Source: Clavelina lepadiformis (lineage: Eukaryota > Chordata > Ascidiacea > Aplousobranchia > Clavelinidae). Taken from it: a stretch of 64,000 nt of DNA. Positions within the stretch are counted from its first letter, which is position 1; every line of letters begins with the position of its first letter. Shown piece after piece: positions 21,552 through 33,300 of this stretch. The translations under genes and the position numbers were made by a program. The DNA lies in the NCBI RefSeq assembly GCF_947623445.1, contig NC_135245.1:18297501-18361500 (forward strand). Reading direction: 5' to 3'. The notes under the pieces were generated by a model, which was not told the origin of the DNA, made no database searches, and saw nothing but the letters and a program-made list of their open reading frames with translations.

Positions 21552-23309
21552 ATGAACAGAAAACCGAAGAAACATGACTTTTCTGAGTCAGATGAAACTG
21601 GAAGCGACAGGTTAGCTCAAGTACGTCACTGTCCTGCAGCAAAGCATCCACAGAGCGGCATCGCTTCATCGAAAACCAAAACACAGACATCGACAACAAA
21701 GTCTCTCGACGAAGAAGCACTCATAAAAGAATTTGATGACGGTTACGATTCGGATCTGATCGGAGATGCGATGAATCGTCGCCGATTGCAGAACATGACG
21801 GAAAAAGAACGCGAGCAGGAATTTTACAACAGATTAGAACGACGAGAAACTTTGCAAAAACGAATCGAAATCGAGAAGAAGCTTCGACTCGCAAAGCAAC
21901 AAAGGAAAGAAGAAAAACATCATCATCAGAAGAAGCCAAATACATCCATCGCTAGTTTTTCATACATCTTGCCAGATCCTTCTAATAGGAAAGGAGTCAC
22001 TAGAAAGAAACAAAGAAACAGAAACCTAGACAATCTGAAAGCGGAAAGACAAAGAAAGAAGAACAAAGCGGCAAAGCAGAAATTGCAAGTCAGCGATGTC
22101 TACTCTCATAATGATGATGATGAAATGTCGATGTCCAGGAGCCGATCTGCCGTCACCGTGTCCTGTTGTTCCGATACTGGTTTTGATGAAGAAGTTGCTC
22201 AACCATCAGACAAAGATGGTCGAGCAAACAATGTCAAAAGACAACCTTTGCTTAGCAAGGACAAGCTATCAACTATTCGATTGTCAAGATTCAATTTGGA
22301 AAAATGGACCCATCTTCCTTTTTTCAATGAAACCGTTTTGGGATGCTACGTCCGCGTTGCGATCAGCGAAGAAGAAGGCAGGCCACTTTATCTAATGGCC
22401 GAAATAATCGATGTTGTTGAAACTGCCCCAACGTACCAGCTTGGTAAGAATGGAACAAATCTGAGTTTTGGTCTGAAACACGGTCAGCACACGCGCTTCA
22501 TCAATCTCAAATTCATGTCCAATTCCGATTTTACGGATTCCGAGTTCTTGAAGTGGAAGCAAGCGATGGAAGAAGCGGGCGAGCCTCTTCCGAACTTCGA
22601 TGACATCACAAAGAAGCAAGCGGCGATCAACAAAGCTCAATCATACAAAATCACCGACACAGATATTGATCGCAACGTAAAAGAAAAGAGTCGATCCCGA
22701 AAGCCTAAGTTTGACTTTCAAATGAAGAAGATCGAACTCCTGATGCAGCAAAAAATGGCTCGGTCTAGAGGTGATACTGATGAGGTGATTCGTCTGACTA
22801 AACTCTTAGATGAACTGATAGGACGCCCGACTTACCTGCATACTAAGAAACAGAAACATATACTCGCGGTCAGTTACAAGCACAAAGGCATTAAAACGGA
22901 CAACTTGCGGAAGGTGAAAGCTTGCAAGGAAGAGTGGAAAACTCTGCAAAACATTGAGGCCGACCCGTGTACAAGGAAAAGATGCAAACCATTTGTCGTT
23001 TGCAACACAGAAGATGGGAAGCCGATGCAAAACCTCCTCCGGAAAATAGATAAACGTTACAGCATCAGCTCGACAGAAAGTAATTTTGAACCTGAAATAA
23101 GCAAGACGCCCATTGCAACCATTCAAGCAAAGAACGTGTTGGAATTCTTTTACTATGTGCACGATTTTGAATTAAACATTGACCTGAAGATGCTTTCAGC
23201 TGACGTAAAAATTGAGGCACTCAAAGTTAATCCAACGAGTATTGTTTCGAACACTCCCCGTCGTTCGTTTAACATGGCTGAATATAAAAAGCGCTGGAAT
23301 TTGATATAA
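21552..23309 (+). CDS. RTF1: RTF1, Paf1/RNA polymerase II complex subunit, intronless copy A
   Basis: The 585 residues are encoded without an intron. RTF1 joins the Paf1 complex on elongating RNA polymerase II and promotes histone H2B ubiquitination in the nucleus. The histone-modification domain begins at about residue 62 (DGYDSDLIGD, then MTEKEREQEFYNRLERRE), followed by a basic coiled stretch. The Plus3 domain spans about residues 238-416 (TIRLSRFNLEKW, LGCYVRV, FTDSEFLKWKQAM). The tail keeps DPCTRKRCKPFVV and VHDFELNIDL, both known from animal RTF1, and ends PRRSFNMAEYKKRW. ATG 21552 is chosen because it aligns with the start of copy B. Animal RTF1 normally has many introns, so this looks retrotransposed, or possibly stripped of introns. 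It is the more complete of the two copies here and has no disabling change. Confidence 0.92.
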   Translation: MNRKPKKHDFSESDETGSDRLAQVRHCPAAKHPQSGIASSKTKTQTSTTKSLDEEALIKEFDDGYDSDLIGDAMNRRRLQNMTEKEREQEFYNRLERRETLQKRIEIEKKLRLAKQQRKEEKHHHQKKPNTSIASFSYILPDPSNRKGVTRKKQRNRNLDNLKAERQRKKNKAAKQKLQVSDVYSHNDDDEMSMSRSRSAVTVSCCSDTGFDEEVAQPSDKDGRANNVKRQPLLSKDKLSTIRLSRFNLEKWTHLPFFNETVLGCYVRVAISEEEGRPLYLMAEIIDVVETAPTYQLGKNGTNLSFGLKHGQHTRFINLKFMSNSDFTDSEFLKWKQAMEEAGEPLPNFDDITKKQAAINKAQSYKITDTDIDRNVKEKSRSRKPKFDFQMKKIELLMQQKMARSRGDTDEVIRLTKLLDELIGRPTYLHTKKQKHILAVSYKHKGIKTDNLRKVKACKEEWKTLQNIEADPCTRKRCKPFVVCNTEDGKPMQNLLRKIDKRYSISSTESNFEPEISKTPIATIQAKNVLEFFYYVHDFELNIDLKMLSADVKIEALKVNPTSIVSNTPRRSFNMAEYKKRWNLI

Positions 23310-23450
23310 ACATTCAAGTTTTCGGTTGCATCGCTGTCTATTTGTAAGATAAATTGACCGGTTTTACAAGAACGATTTTACAATTTTACAAAAATTTATT
23401 TTACAAGAATCGTTGATTGAAATAAAAGTTTTATCAAACAAAATAAGAAA

Positions 23451-25219
23451 AAATTGAGATGCTATTGTTAGTTAACATTTTAGACTGTAATAGCGCAGTT
23501 TATAAGTTAGTTGTGATATGAGTTGATAGCACGGATTCTCAACTGCAGTGTTGTTGGATTCGCAACTTTAAGGCTGACTCACATACAAAACTAAAAGTAA
23601 CTTGGTCGTCACTGTGAAGTTTTCTACAATAAATAGAGTAGAGAAAGTCACACCCTGAAAACGATATAGAATAGTTGACAGCTCCTTTAAAGCAAATTAA
23701 TCACTCTTTTAAACTTATAAGCTTTTGTAACTTTGTTCTTGGTGTTTACGTGTTATCGACGTTGAGTTCTGCAACATTTTCAGATTCAGCATTCGCTGTT
23801 CAACGAGCAGTTTTGCTACAACAGGAATTGTAGAGAAAGCTTTGACTTCCTTTCAAGAGGATAAATCAAGAGTGAAAAAGTGAAATTTAGATACTATATA
23901 AAGTAGGCCTGCTACCAATTAAAACTTGCCAATTTAGATTATTTTGATAAATAAATTTATTTCAATAAAGTTTACGTTGTAGGTTCCGTTATACCAAGAT
24001 ATAATTTCATACACACACGAAGCGCAAATTCGAAGTAAGCAGACAAAAACGCAGCAGAGAAAACGGATCTCACATGAAAGGGTTTACAAATTAAGACAAC
24101 CAGCATAATGTAACTTGATATATGGATAATAAGATGTCGCGTATTTTCGGGTCTACCGGTATACAAGTGCACAACCACATAAGTAAACATTTCGTTACAA
24201 ATACAATCTATGCCTATTTGCAATCTTTCCTAAGCAGCATTCAAAGTCATGTTCTCGATCCTGTCACCACTAAAGGTGACCTGTATTAAGCGCCGCCAAT
24301 CCAGGCTAGGCCTAGCCTGGAACATCCATTATCAATTTTTTTTTTGGCGGAACGAATGAATAAAAAACGGAAAATAATGAACAGAAAATCTCTTCCTTAG
24401 GCTTGGACGAAGCTAAACAGTGGAGTTGGTAAATTTTTTGTTATAAAGACATGCAACGTGTATTGTGATCGATGTTTGTCATTGTTTAGATTACAGACAG
24501 TTACTTTCATATAAATTGAATTTCAATATTTTAAATTCAAAATTAAATGAATAAAAATATTACAGTACAAAGTATTGAAGCGTCTTTTATTGTTTTAAAT
24601 TTTAATTCATCTTTCAAATGTAACAATGAGTCAGTTTAGATTCGAAACGTTCACAATTAGAATGTTTGCACCTAAGTACTCTGTCTCAGGTATTTTTTGA
24701 AGTGGCGGAAATGACAACAAGAGAAAATTGCAGCGCTTAAAAATAACGTTGTAAAAGATAATGTGGCAAAAATATTAGTGTTTCTTTTCAAATATTTACA
24801 ACATATTATTGTGGGTTTAATCATTTTGCAAAGAAAATGTCGCAAAGCAATCAAACTGAATTTTCCAAATCAATTTTTAAATTTTTGAACCCATACAGAG
24901 GGTTAAAGCTCTATAAAACATCGAGCCCGTCTGAAAGTAAACAATGTTCCTCGTGGACTTAGTGCAGTATGATTTCAAAATAGCGCTGTCACACCAAGAC
25001 TTTCCGTTTTAGATTTATTGTAAAAAATCCACCATGACAACCAAGTTACAACTAAATTAGTTTGTGAATGTGACTGAGATGTAACAATTACATTTATGAA
25101 ATTACCGAATTTACCAGAACCGCAGTTGAAAATTCATCTACATAACCTACATCACATAACCTGAGCCATGATAGCGCTGTTAAATACTAAAAAAATAATA
25201 ACTACTCATTTTAATATCC
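23451..25219. other. Spacer between RTF1 inverted arms
   Basis: This is single-copy sequence at the centre of the inverted duplication. It holds a perfect short palindrome, ccaggctaggcctagcctgg, at about 24301-24320. No gene is supported. Confidence 0.6.
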
Positions 25220-28110
25220 TTTTGTTTGACAAAACTTGCATACACTGTAGCAAAGAAATTTTGTACTCATTTTTTTATTTCAATCAACGATTCTTGTAAA
25301 AACAACGCAGACAAATATCAGCTCATTAAACACAGCAATAAATCTTATATGAAAAACAATGGCTGACAGATTGACAATACACAACGACTTGAGCGACAAG
25401 TTAGTGTTTATATCAAACCCCTGCGCTTTTTATATTCAGCCAGAGTAAGAGAACGACGGGGTGTGACCGATTTAATACTCAGCGGATTTACTTTAGGTGC
25501 TTTGGGTTTTGCAGCGGAGTTTGGCATCTTGTCTCGGTCGGTCTCGGTGTTTCGCAGAGTTCTCCATTCTTCCTTGCCAGCTTCCATCTTCTGTAAGTTG
25601 TCCGATTTAATGCATTCATTTAAGTAAGCGACCCCGAGTAAATGTCCTTGTCTCTTATTATACAGGTAAGTCGCGCGCTCTTCCAAATTATCTAAGAGTT
25701 TAGACAGACGACTGACTCCATTAGTATCACCCCTAGACCGAGCTATTTCCTTCTGTCTCAGGAGGTCGATCTTCCTCTTTGCATAATTAATCGGAGTCTT
25801 TCGGGATCGACCGTTTTCTTTTACGATGCGATCAATATCTGTGTCTGTGATTTTGTATGATTGTGCTTTGTTGATCGCCGCTTGCTTCTTTGCGATGTCA
25901 TCCAAGCTCGGAAGAGGCTCGCCCGCTTCTTCCATCGCTTTCTTCCACTTCAAGAACTCGGAATCCGTAAAATCGGAGTTGGATATGAATTTAAGATTGA
26001 TGACGTGCGTGTGTTGTCCGTGCTTCAGTTGGAAACCCAGTTTTGGATCAACGTTTCCAAACTGGAAAGTTGTGGTATTTTCAACAACATCGACTATTTC
26101 GGCCAATCCATAAACCGGTCTGCCTTCTTCTTCGCCTGTCGAAACGCGGACGTAGCATCCCAAAACGGTTTGTTTGAAAAAAGGAAGATGGATCCAGTTT
26201 TCCAAATTGAATCTTGACAATCGAATAGTTGATAGCTTGTCCTTGATAAGTAAAGGTTGTCTTTTGACATTGTTTGCTCGACCATCTTTGTCTGATGTGT
26301 GATGCTGGTGTCTGATGCTTGTCTTTGTCTGTTTCATGACAAATCGACTCCTCCACAATGAAGCTTCATCATCATCCGAGGAGACATCACTGACTTGCAA
26401 TTTCCTCTTTGCCACTTTGTTCTTCTTTCGTTGTCTTTCAACTTTTAGATTGTCCAGGTTTCTGTTTCTTTCCTTCTTTTCAATGATTCTTCGTTTATTA
26501 GAAGGGTCTGTCTGGGAGGATGAAGATGAAAAACTAGCGATGGATGTTTTTGGTTTCTTCTTCTGTTGGTGTTTTTCTTCTTTCCTTTGTTGCTTTGCGA
26601 GTCGAAGCTTCTTCTCGATTTCGATTCGTTTTTGCAAAGTTTCTCGTCGTTCTAATCTTTTGTAAAATTCCTGCTCGCGTTCTTTTTCCGTCATGTTCTG
26701 CAATCGGCGACGATCCATCGCATGTCCGATCAGATCCGTCAGATCGGTATCGTAACCGTCATAAAATTCTTTTCCGAGTGCTCCTTCATCGAAGGAGTTA
26801 ATTGTCGATGTCTGCATTTCGGGTTTCGATGAAGTGATGCCACTTCTTGGACGCTTTGCTGCAAGACATTGACGTTCTTGAGTAAAATTGCCCACATCAG
26901 TTTTATTCGACTCACAAAAGTCGCGATTCTTTCGTTTGTTGTTCATCTTGTCGACAATAAATTCAATGCTATGAAGCAGGATATCTATTTGTAACAAACA
27001 CTTTGTATTCGCTGTAAATGAAGAAGCAAATGTTTTCAAACACAAACCTCATAAACGAATTTGCTTCCCTTTTTAAGATATTTTTAGAAATTAAATGATA
27101 AATAAGCAACAGACATCAATTTATTGGACAATTCATGCAAAATATTTTTCAGTATTGCAGTATTAATTACTGTAATAAATTTGAAGAATCTTTGCTGCGT
27201 GAAAACTCCGCGAATTTAACCTTACAGACAGACAGAAAGAGTTTTGACAAGTTAGCAGATTTTAACTCTCGAAAGCTCTATTGATTTGTTCATTTACAGA
27301 CTTGAATTGATTTATTCCTGCTAATTATAGCATAGCGCCGGTTATTATTAGCAAATCTTTTATCTTGCAGTCACTCGTCCAATAAAAAAGAATAAAAAAC
27401 TGACAAAGTAATGTAAAGTTTACAATTTAAAAGCTGAGTAATGTCAGTCAAATATTTTGCCACAAGCGCAAACTAATCTTGCTGCCTACACTAATCGGGT
27501 TCCTGATTTACATGGAAGCTGCTGTCCTGGCTTCAAATATCAATCGCTTAGTTTTGGGCGAGACAAATGGGCTACAACCAGCAAATGACAGACGAAAAGT
27601 TGTTTGCTTGCGGGTTTGAAACTTAAACTTCAACAACAATTTGAAACCATGAAATGAGAAAAATGAAACTAAATGAGAAGTTTAAGAAGAGATTAAGAAC
27701 AAATTAATAAAGAACGCCAATGGGTAAAAATCTACTTTATGCGTGAAACGAGAGTCATTACTTCAAACACAACACCAACTTTCAACTCAACATCGTTTCC
27801 TTTAGCAAATCTATTACAATTGCATTATTATGCTCACCTAGAGTAACTTTCCTTGTCTGGTAAGTTGCTAAGCTGCCTTGTAAAAATGTGTGAAGCACTC
27901 TGTGTGTGCAGCAGAATAATTTATATTGTGAGACGTTTACTGTTGTAACATGAATAAATGTTATCCACCTGCGTTTAAAAGAAGATAAGACGACGTTGTC
28001 CGCAAGGTTTTACCAACAAGTACGGCGATAACGGATAATTACGGCGCAGTCAGGAAGGGGTGAAGAACGATTACATCGGCGCAAGTACAAATAAACTTCG
28101 ATCTGAAAAC
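25220..28110 (-). repeat. Right arm of the inverted duplication carrying RTF1
   Basis: Reverse complement of the left arm (20060-23450). It is about 500 bp shorter, from indels in the flanks and a deletion in the RTF1 tail. The outer end lies near 28110, where gatctgaaaactactc mirrors the left anchor. Confidence 0.85.
25408..26946 (-). CDS. RTF1: RTF1, intronless copy B
   Basis: The 512 residues are encoded without an intron on the minus strand, tail to tail with copy A. It has the same order of parts: the histone-modification domain (with an extra TDL unit in DGYDTDLTDLIGH), a basic coiled stretch, and the Plus3 domain (TIRLSRFNLENW, LGCYVRV, FTDSEFLKWKKAM), ending PRRSLTLAEYKKRRGLI. That ending is nearer the usual animal RTF1 C-terminus than copy A's. 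About 60-70 residues between the Plus3 region and the tail are missing relative to copy A, including the RKRCKP and VHDF motifs. The frame stays open despite many substitutions and indels of whole codons, which suggests selection on both copies. Confidence 0.9.
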   Translation of the reverse strand: MNNKRKNRDFCESNKTDVGNFTQERQCLAAKRPRSGITSSKPEMQTSTINSFDEGALGKEFYDGYDTDLTDLIGHAMDRRRLQNMTEKEREQEFYKRLERRETLQKRIEIEKKLRLAKQQRKEEKHQQKKKPKTSIASFSSSSSQTDPSNKRRIIEKKERNRNLDNLKVERQRKKNKVAKRKLQVSDVSSDDDEASLWRSRFVMKQTKTSIRHQHHTSDKDGRANNVKRQPLLIKDKLSTIRLSRFNLENWIHLPFFKQTVLGCYVRVSTGEEEGRPVYGLAEIVDVVENTTTFQFGNVDPKLGFQLKHGQHTHVINLKFISNSDFTDSEFLKWKKAMEEAGEPLPSLDDIAKKQAAINKAQSYKITDTDIDRIVKENGRSRKTPINYAKRKIDLLRQKEIARSRGDTNGVSRLSKLLDNLEERATYLYNKRQGHLLGVAYLNECIKSDNLQKMEAGKEEWRTLRNTETDRDKMPNSAAKPKAPKVNPLSIKSVTPRRSLTLAEYKKRRGLI

Positions 28111-30389
28111 TACTCAGGTCAGATAAGATGATATTATTAGCGTAGGTCTTATCAAATTTAGAACGGTATTCCAACCACGCAAGGAAATTTTTGTCAACAA
28201 AATTCTTAAAACAACCAGATTAAGCCTTTGGAAGATATGACGCTGCTTCAGCGACGATAAAGACGAATTACTATTAATCGTTACGAAAGATAGACCGATG
28301 GTAGAAAAAGTGACAACGAGCATCAAGTGAAAATGCCCATAATTGGATAATTAACCAAAAATAATTTTATTCCTCAATTCGAATATCAGCTGTTTTATTA
28401 CAATTGAATTGAATTTTGGTTGCATTTCTACAGTTTTGCTTTTGCAATGCATCGGGTTTGATTTCAATATTTTACAATTTTTCTGTTAAATTGTTGTTGT
28501 TGTTTCACTGTATTCTAAACTATGGCACCCAAAAAGTGTGGCACCTCTTCATCAAACCGAAGTAATACCTAAAGTTAAAACGTACAGGACAAGATATCTT
28601 ACTCTAATTTCTAGTAAAGGAATTTAGAAGAGCTGTTATAAGTATGAAATCACAAAGCACTTAGGCCTACTTTGTGTCACATTTATAACTTGCCTTTTGT
28701 TGGTATGCATGAGTTCCAAGCTTTACGACAATAGCTTTTCTTTCTAAACCATGCATCGCCCCCGTAATAAGTTCGTTTGTTTGTACAAGAACTTGGTTAT
28801 CTGCTCTCATACATCGCCGCTATTTTCTTTCCTTCTGTCTTTGCGACTGGACAAAACAAAAGCTTGACATAAAACGGAAAAGGGCTGAAAAAGAATTATA
28901 CAAGATCGATGAGCCTTGAACATCTTTTAGAATAGTGTAATTGAAAAAAAAGCTTGACAAAAGACGGCAAAATTTCCGATACTTTTCAAACGAAACCAAT
29001 GAAGTAGCCGAAAACCAATTTTAACAAGATCAAACCATAATCAGCCTTGAACGTAATAGTCTTACAGTTAGTTGTCAAATTGTACCCAAATTGAAATCAA
29101 TTTTTCCAAATGCCATATTTCGAATGAGGTTTTTAGCGTGATTAGTGTGTCAAACGCATTCTTTGAAAACTATACAACAAATATGCAGTGATCGTCACCT
29201 TAGTTCAACGTGGAATGCTATTTGCGTGTGGTTCGTGATTAGTTCCCTTGGCTCACGACGCATGTGTAAGTCTATTAGTTACTCAATAATTTACCTTTTA
29301 AGTGAGGTAAATTTATTTTCGAGGTGCTTGCAAATATGTAATTTAAACAAATCGGTTTGACAAAATTTCTGCTAATTCCCTTTTAATCTCACTTAATTGT
29401 TGAACTTTTCGAATACAAGTTATAAGCAAAAAAAATACGTTTGAGATACTTTGCACGTCCTTTATGTAATAAGTTACAATAAATAGGTTAATCAAAGTAA
29501 CTTATACATGTGACTCTGCTCTCTCAAACTAAGTTATTCCAATCAATTTTTTTCTACACGCTAATTCCTCCCACTTCATTGCAGGCAGTAATACTTCGGC
29601 AAAATGAACTCTGTTTGTGTTATATTCGACTTGGAACGGTCATTTTGCGGTTGTGTAATATTTTTCCTCGAGGACAAAATAAATTAATGGGTAATATGCC
29701 AAAAACTAGAGCTCTCGCGTAAGTAAGCCGTCGATCATAACTCAAATTCGCTAACTTTAAACAAAACACAACGTTTAACATTTACTGCTAAGTCAATTAT
29801 AAATTAATTGGAATAAATCGCAGATAGTGTTGGTTAAAGAGTAAACCTCAGGTGAACTCATGTCAACTTGGTGCATTACCTACTTAGCTATAGTTTTTAC
29901 TTTTAAAATTTTGTACGATTTTCAACAAGCTGATTCCAATATGACTGATTACCAAAAGTTACAGTTTTAAGTAAATTCATACGCAAATTGTTATGACAGA
30001 TCGCTTTGAGCAATTTAAACGTGTGTATATGAAAAACCCAATGGATCATCCTAATGCATCTTCATTATATTATTTTACTTATCTCAAAGCAAATTGTATC
30101 CAACGTTGGTGAAAGGTCTTATGCAAGTCAAGAGAAATAAAGATTTTTGTGACTTACTTTAATGCCAAAGCCAATTTACAAAACACCAGCATTGTATAAG
30201 CGAAGACGTATTTTCAATATCCTGTAAATTCGAAAACATTTGCAGAAAACAAAACAGACATCTCTCTACAACACGGGATTCCCCTGCAGTAAGACTTCGC
30301 CACAGTAAAAAAATCTAAATATTAACAATGTCTTTACCACCATTAAAAGGAAACGAAGTATGGAAAACATATACACCGGATCTGCTAAT
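28111..30389. other. Intergenic, no gene seen
   Basis: AT-rich sequence with short open stretches only. I see no domain, splice-bounded exon or element border. Confidence 0.55.
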
Positions 30390-33300
30390 ACACAATTTTA
30401 TCAGTATATCAGTTATTACGCACCAACCAATGTGCAAAAAAATGGACAATCTCACAGTTCACTTGACGAGAAGTATCTTGGAACTACGAGCATAAACGTT
30501 TCAGCGCTGAAATGGTGCATATTGGCTGATAAAACAACCTTTAACACTTTCGCTGATTAACATTTTGGATAACTTTGCAAAACGTACTACACAGTTGTAA
30601 ACATTTGAATATCACTTTTAAAGAATTTTAAACCAAGCTAGAGGAAGCAGATGCAAGACGGACCAATTTCTCCTTATCTTCAAAATCCTCACCTTCATTT
30701 TCACTGTTGTTGTTGTTGTGATTGTGGTTATGGTTGGAAGGTATTAACTTCACGTCGGCGAGCGCCATCTTTTCCTCGCCCAACACCTAATATATATTCA
30801 AACGACCGCTAGACAATGATATGTAACACATATTTGAAATGTCAGGCCAATATTGTCGTCAGTCGTATTTGAAACTTATTTGATAAACATCCACGTCATG
30901 TAGTAGTAAAACAACCAAAACATAGCGAATTTATGTGAAGGAAACGAGGACAGTGTGCATTAGAAACTAAACTTCATATTACTTACTCTTCTGTTGGTTT
31001 CGTTGGCCGCCTTTCGTTTCAAATCGGCTCTTATCAACGCTGAGAAGAGAAAATCAAGTAATAAATGTTACGAGTCGCAAAAGAAAACAAAACCTTTTAC
31101 TGTTTACCTGTTAAAACTGCTCCCATCAATAGAGCGATGGCCATGAATAAATTAGCAGCAAGACTGCCAAGCTTTAAAAGTTCTTGGGCAATGATTGTGA
31201 ATAAAATGCCGAAGAACTAAAATTTAAAAAACACTGTTTAAAACATCAAACAAACAAACAAACAAACGAACGCCGACATTATGCGCTTGAGCAAGCTATA
31301 CCGTAATCAATACAATACTATGGTCAATACGTCTTCAGTCTTAAGGTAACCCTACTCGTAGAACCACGAGTAATGGTGCATACACGCTACTGTAAAACTA
31401 ATGGTGTGTCTATTGTTAATTAGACAGGATGTAGCCTACCTGTGCCGATACGTTCAGTAAACCGGATGAGGTTGCTTCCGATACAGGATACGTAATTTCC
31501 GCTGCAAATTCGAAGCCGATCGGAAGGTAGCCAGTCATGAAAAAGCTAAACATAAAGAAGTTGAGATTCTGCGAACTTATGCAAATTCTATCATAACCGT
31601 TGACGTTTATCAAATAGTTTACATAAACTCAAAGCAAGAATGCCATAGTGTGTCTACCGGACACTCAAAATCATTAGTTTTCGTGCTACTCTTATACGCA
31701 GTGTTCTTCAAAATGAATTTCTCACCCGAGTAAACCAATGGAAAGATAATCAAGCCAAAGAATCTTAAGCTGAAGTGTGAAAGTGAATACGAACATGAAC
31801 GCCATCGAAAGAACATAGGTGACTACCGTCGTTGGTCTTAAAATATAATGAAATATGCGTTAGACTTAATTGCCACGTGGGTTAATTTTGCACGGGCTTA
31901 AACCGTGTGCCACATGAGCAACACTTGTCTTTTTTGGAAAAGTTTTGTTAAAAACTATTTCATTGGGAATTACATTACTTATTTTAAGCACGTTCTTTGG
32001 GGTGAAATGGTCCAAAACAACACCATAGCAAATTGAAGGAGTCTTTACCAAACTGAAAAACCAACGCAAGAAACGACAAATTAAATGCAAATATACAGCA
32101 AGCCTAACGACTGCTTGATAAGATGATGTTCATCTTAGGGTTAAATTACTTACTGTCAAGGTCGGCTTAGGCCAATGCGAGCGATGTGATTACCTTTTGC
32201 TCCGTGCTGCTTGGCACCAAAACAAAAATTAAAATTTAGCTTTCATTTTCGGAAAGTCAGTGTTATTTTTCAATTTATATTCTAAACGGAAGGTTTTGGT
32301 AAAAATATATCACGAAGCAAAGTTTTGAAGGGAGCTGATTTGCAAAGAATTAATATTTGGTTTACGTTATTAATATCAGTTTTAAATTTGTAGGAATACC
32401 ATTTTTTTGTTGTCTTTTCGATTTTTAATGATATGATACGACGTAAGTTAATTGATTTAAACGATTTTAATGACAACAACATGATTAGCTGCCCCGTAGA
32501 TGATGCTTGTTTAAGTTTCTAAAACTTATGCGTCTAATCAGTTAATTATTGGGGGAATTATCTTAACATGGGACCAGATAACATTTGACGCAGATAAATT
32601 ATTACAGCACAATTTTGCTTTGTGCAATTATTATAATGTTATACCAATTCTAGACTTAATATTTAAAACTATTGGGTTTCCATTAGGGCTTAGGCGTATA
32701 CCAAGAGCAGCCAATATAATACTCACTTGTATAATTTGGTTTTATCAAGAAAATATCCGCATAGAACTGACCCAACAAGTCCCGCCACAACCATTGTGAG
32801 TCCTATCTCTCCTATTTGTTGCTCGGCGTCCTAAAATAACACGAAAACTTAACATATATTTAATGCCGTTGTCGAGAACTGGTTTTGAATGAAAAGCAGA
32901 TCTTAGACTGGTTCCAGGTGAATTCAATTCACGAACGATTCAACCCGAGTCAATTAAACGTAGAACGACTAAACCCAGGACGACCTAGCCTAGCCAAAGT
33001 CTGTAGATTGAATAGTTCTTGGGTTGAAACGTTTTGGTTCTCCACAACGTCATTAACGGTGCGGAGAAATTCTTCAGATTAAAAGCCAAAGATTAGGCTA
33101 CCTCGTGGTAGTTGAGCATGATAGGGTTAAGAAGCGTTCCAATCGCATAGTAAGTTCCAGTGTTGATACCTTTAAGAAAAAAAGAAAACAATTAAAGACA
33201 AAATGTTGGTTGCAACGCAATGAAACTGACATCAATTACCATAAGTTAAGAATAGAAGAAGATACGGAACATTTTTCATCAAAACTCCAATTGATCTCAA

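Larger units (their letters stand above)
20060..23450 (+). repeat. Left arm of an inverted duplication carrying RTF1
   Basis: The arm matches the reverse complement of about 25220-28110 along its length. Clear anchors are cagatcgaagcttatttgta (20070s), ttagcaacttac and taggtgagcataata (20240-20282), the whole coding region, and caagaatcgttgattgaaat (23403-23422). The borders are approximate, set where similarity fades by eye. The arms have diverged at many bases and by indels. Confidence 0.85.

Noticed and set aside
24301-24320. 20-bp perfect palindrome in the RTF1 spacer
   Set aside because: Too short and isolated to assign to an element or regulatory site, although it lies at the centre of the inverted duplication.
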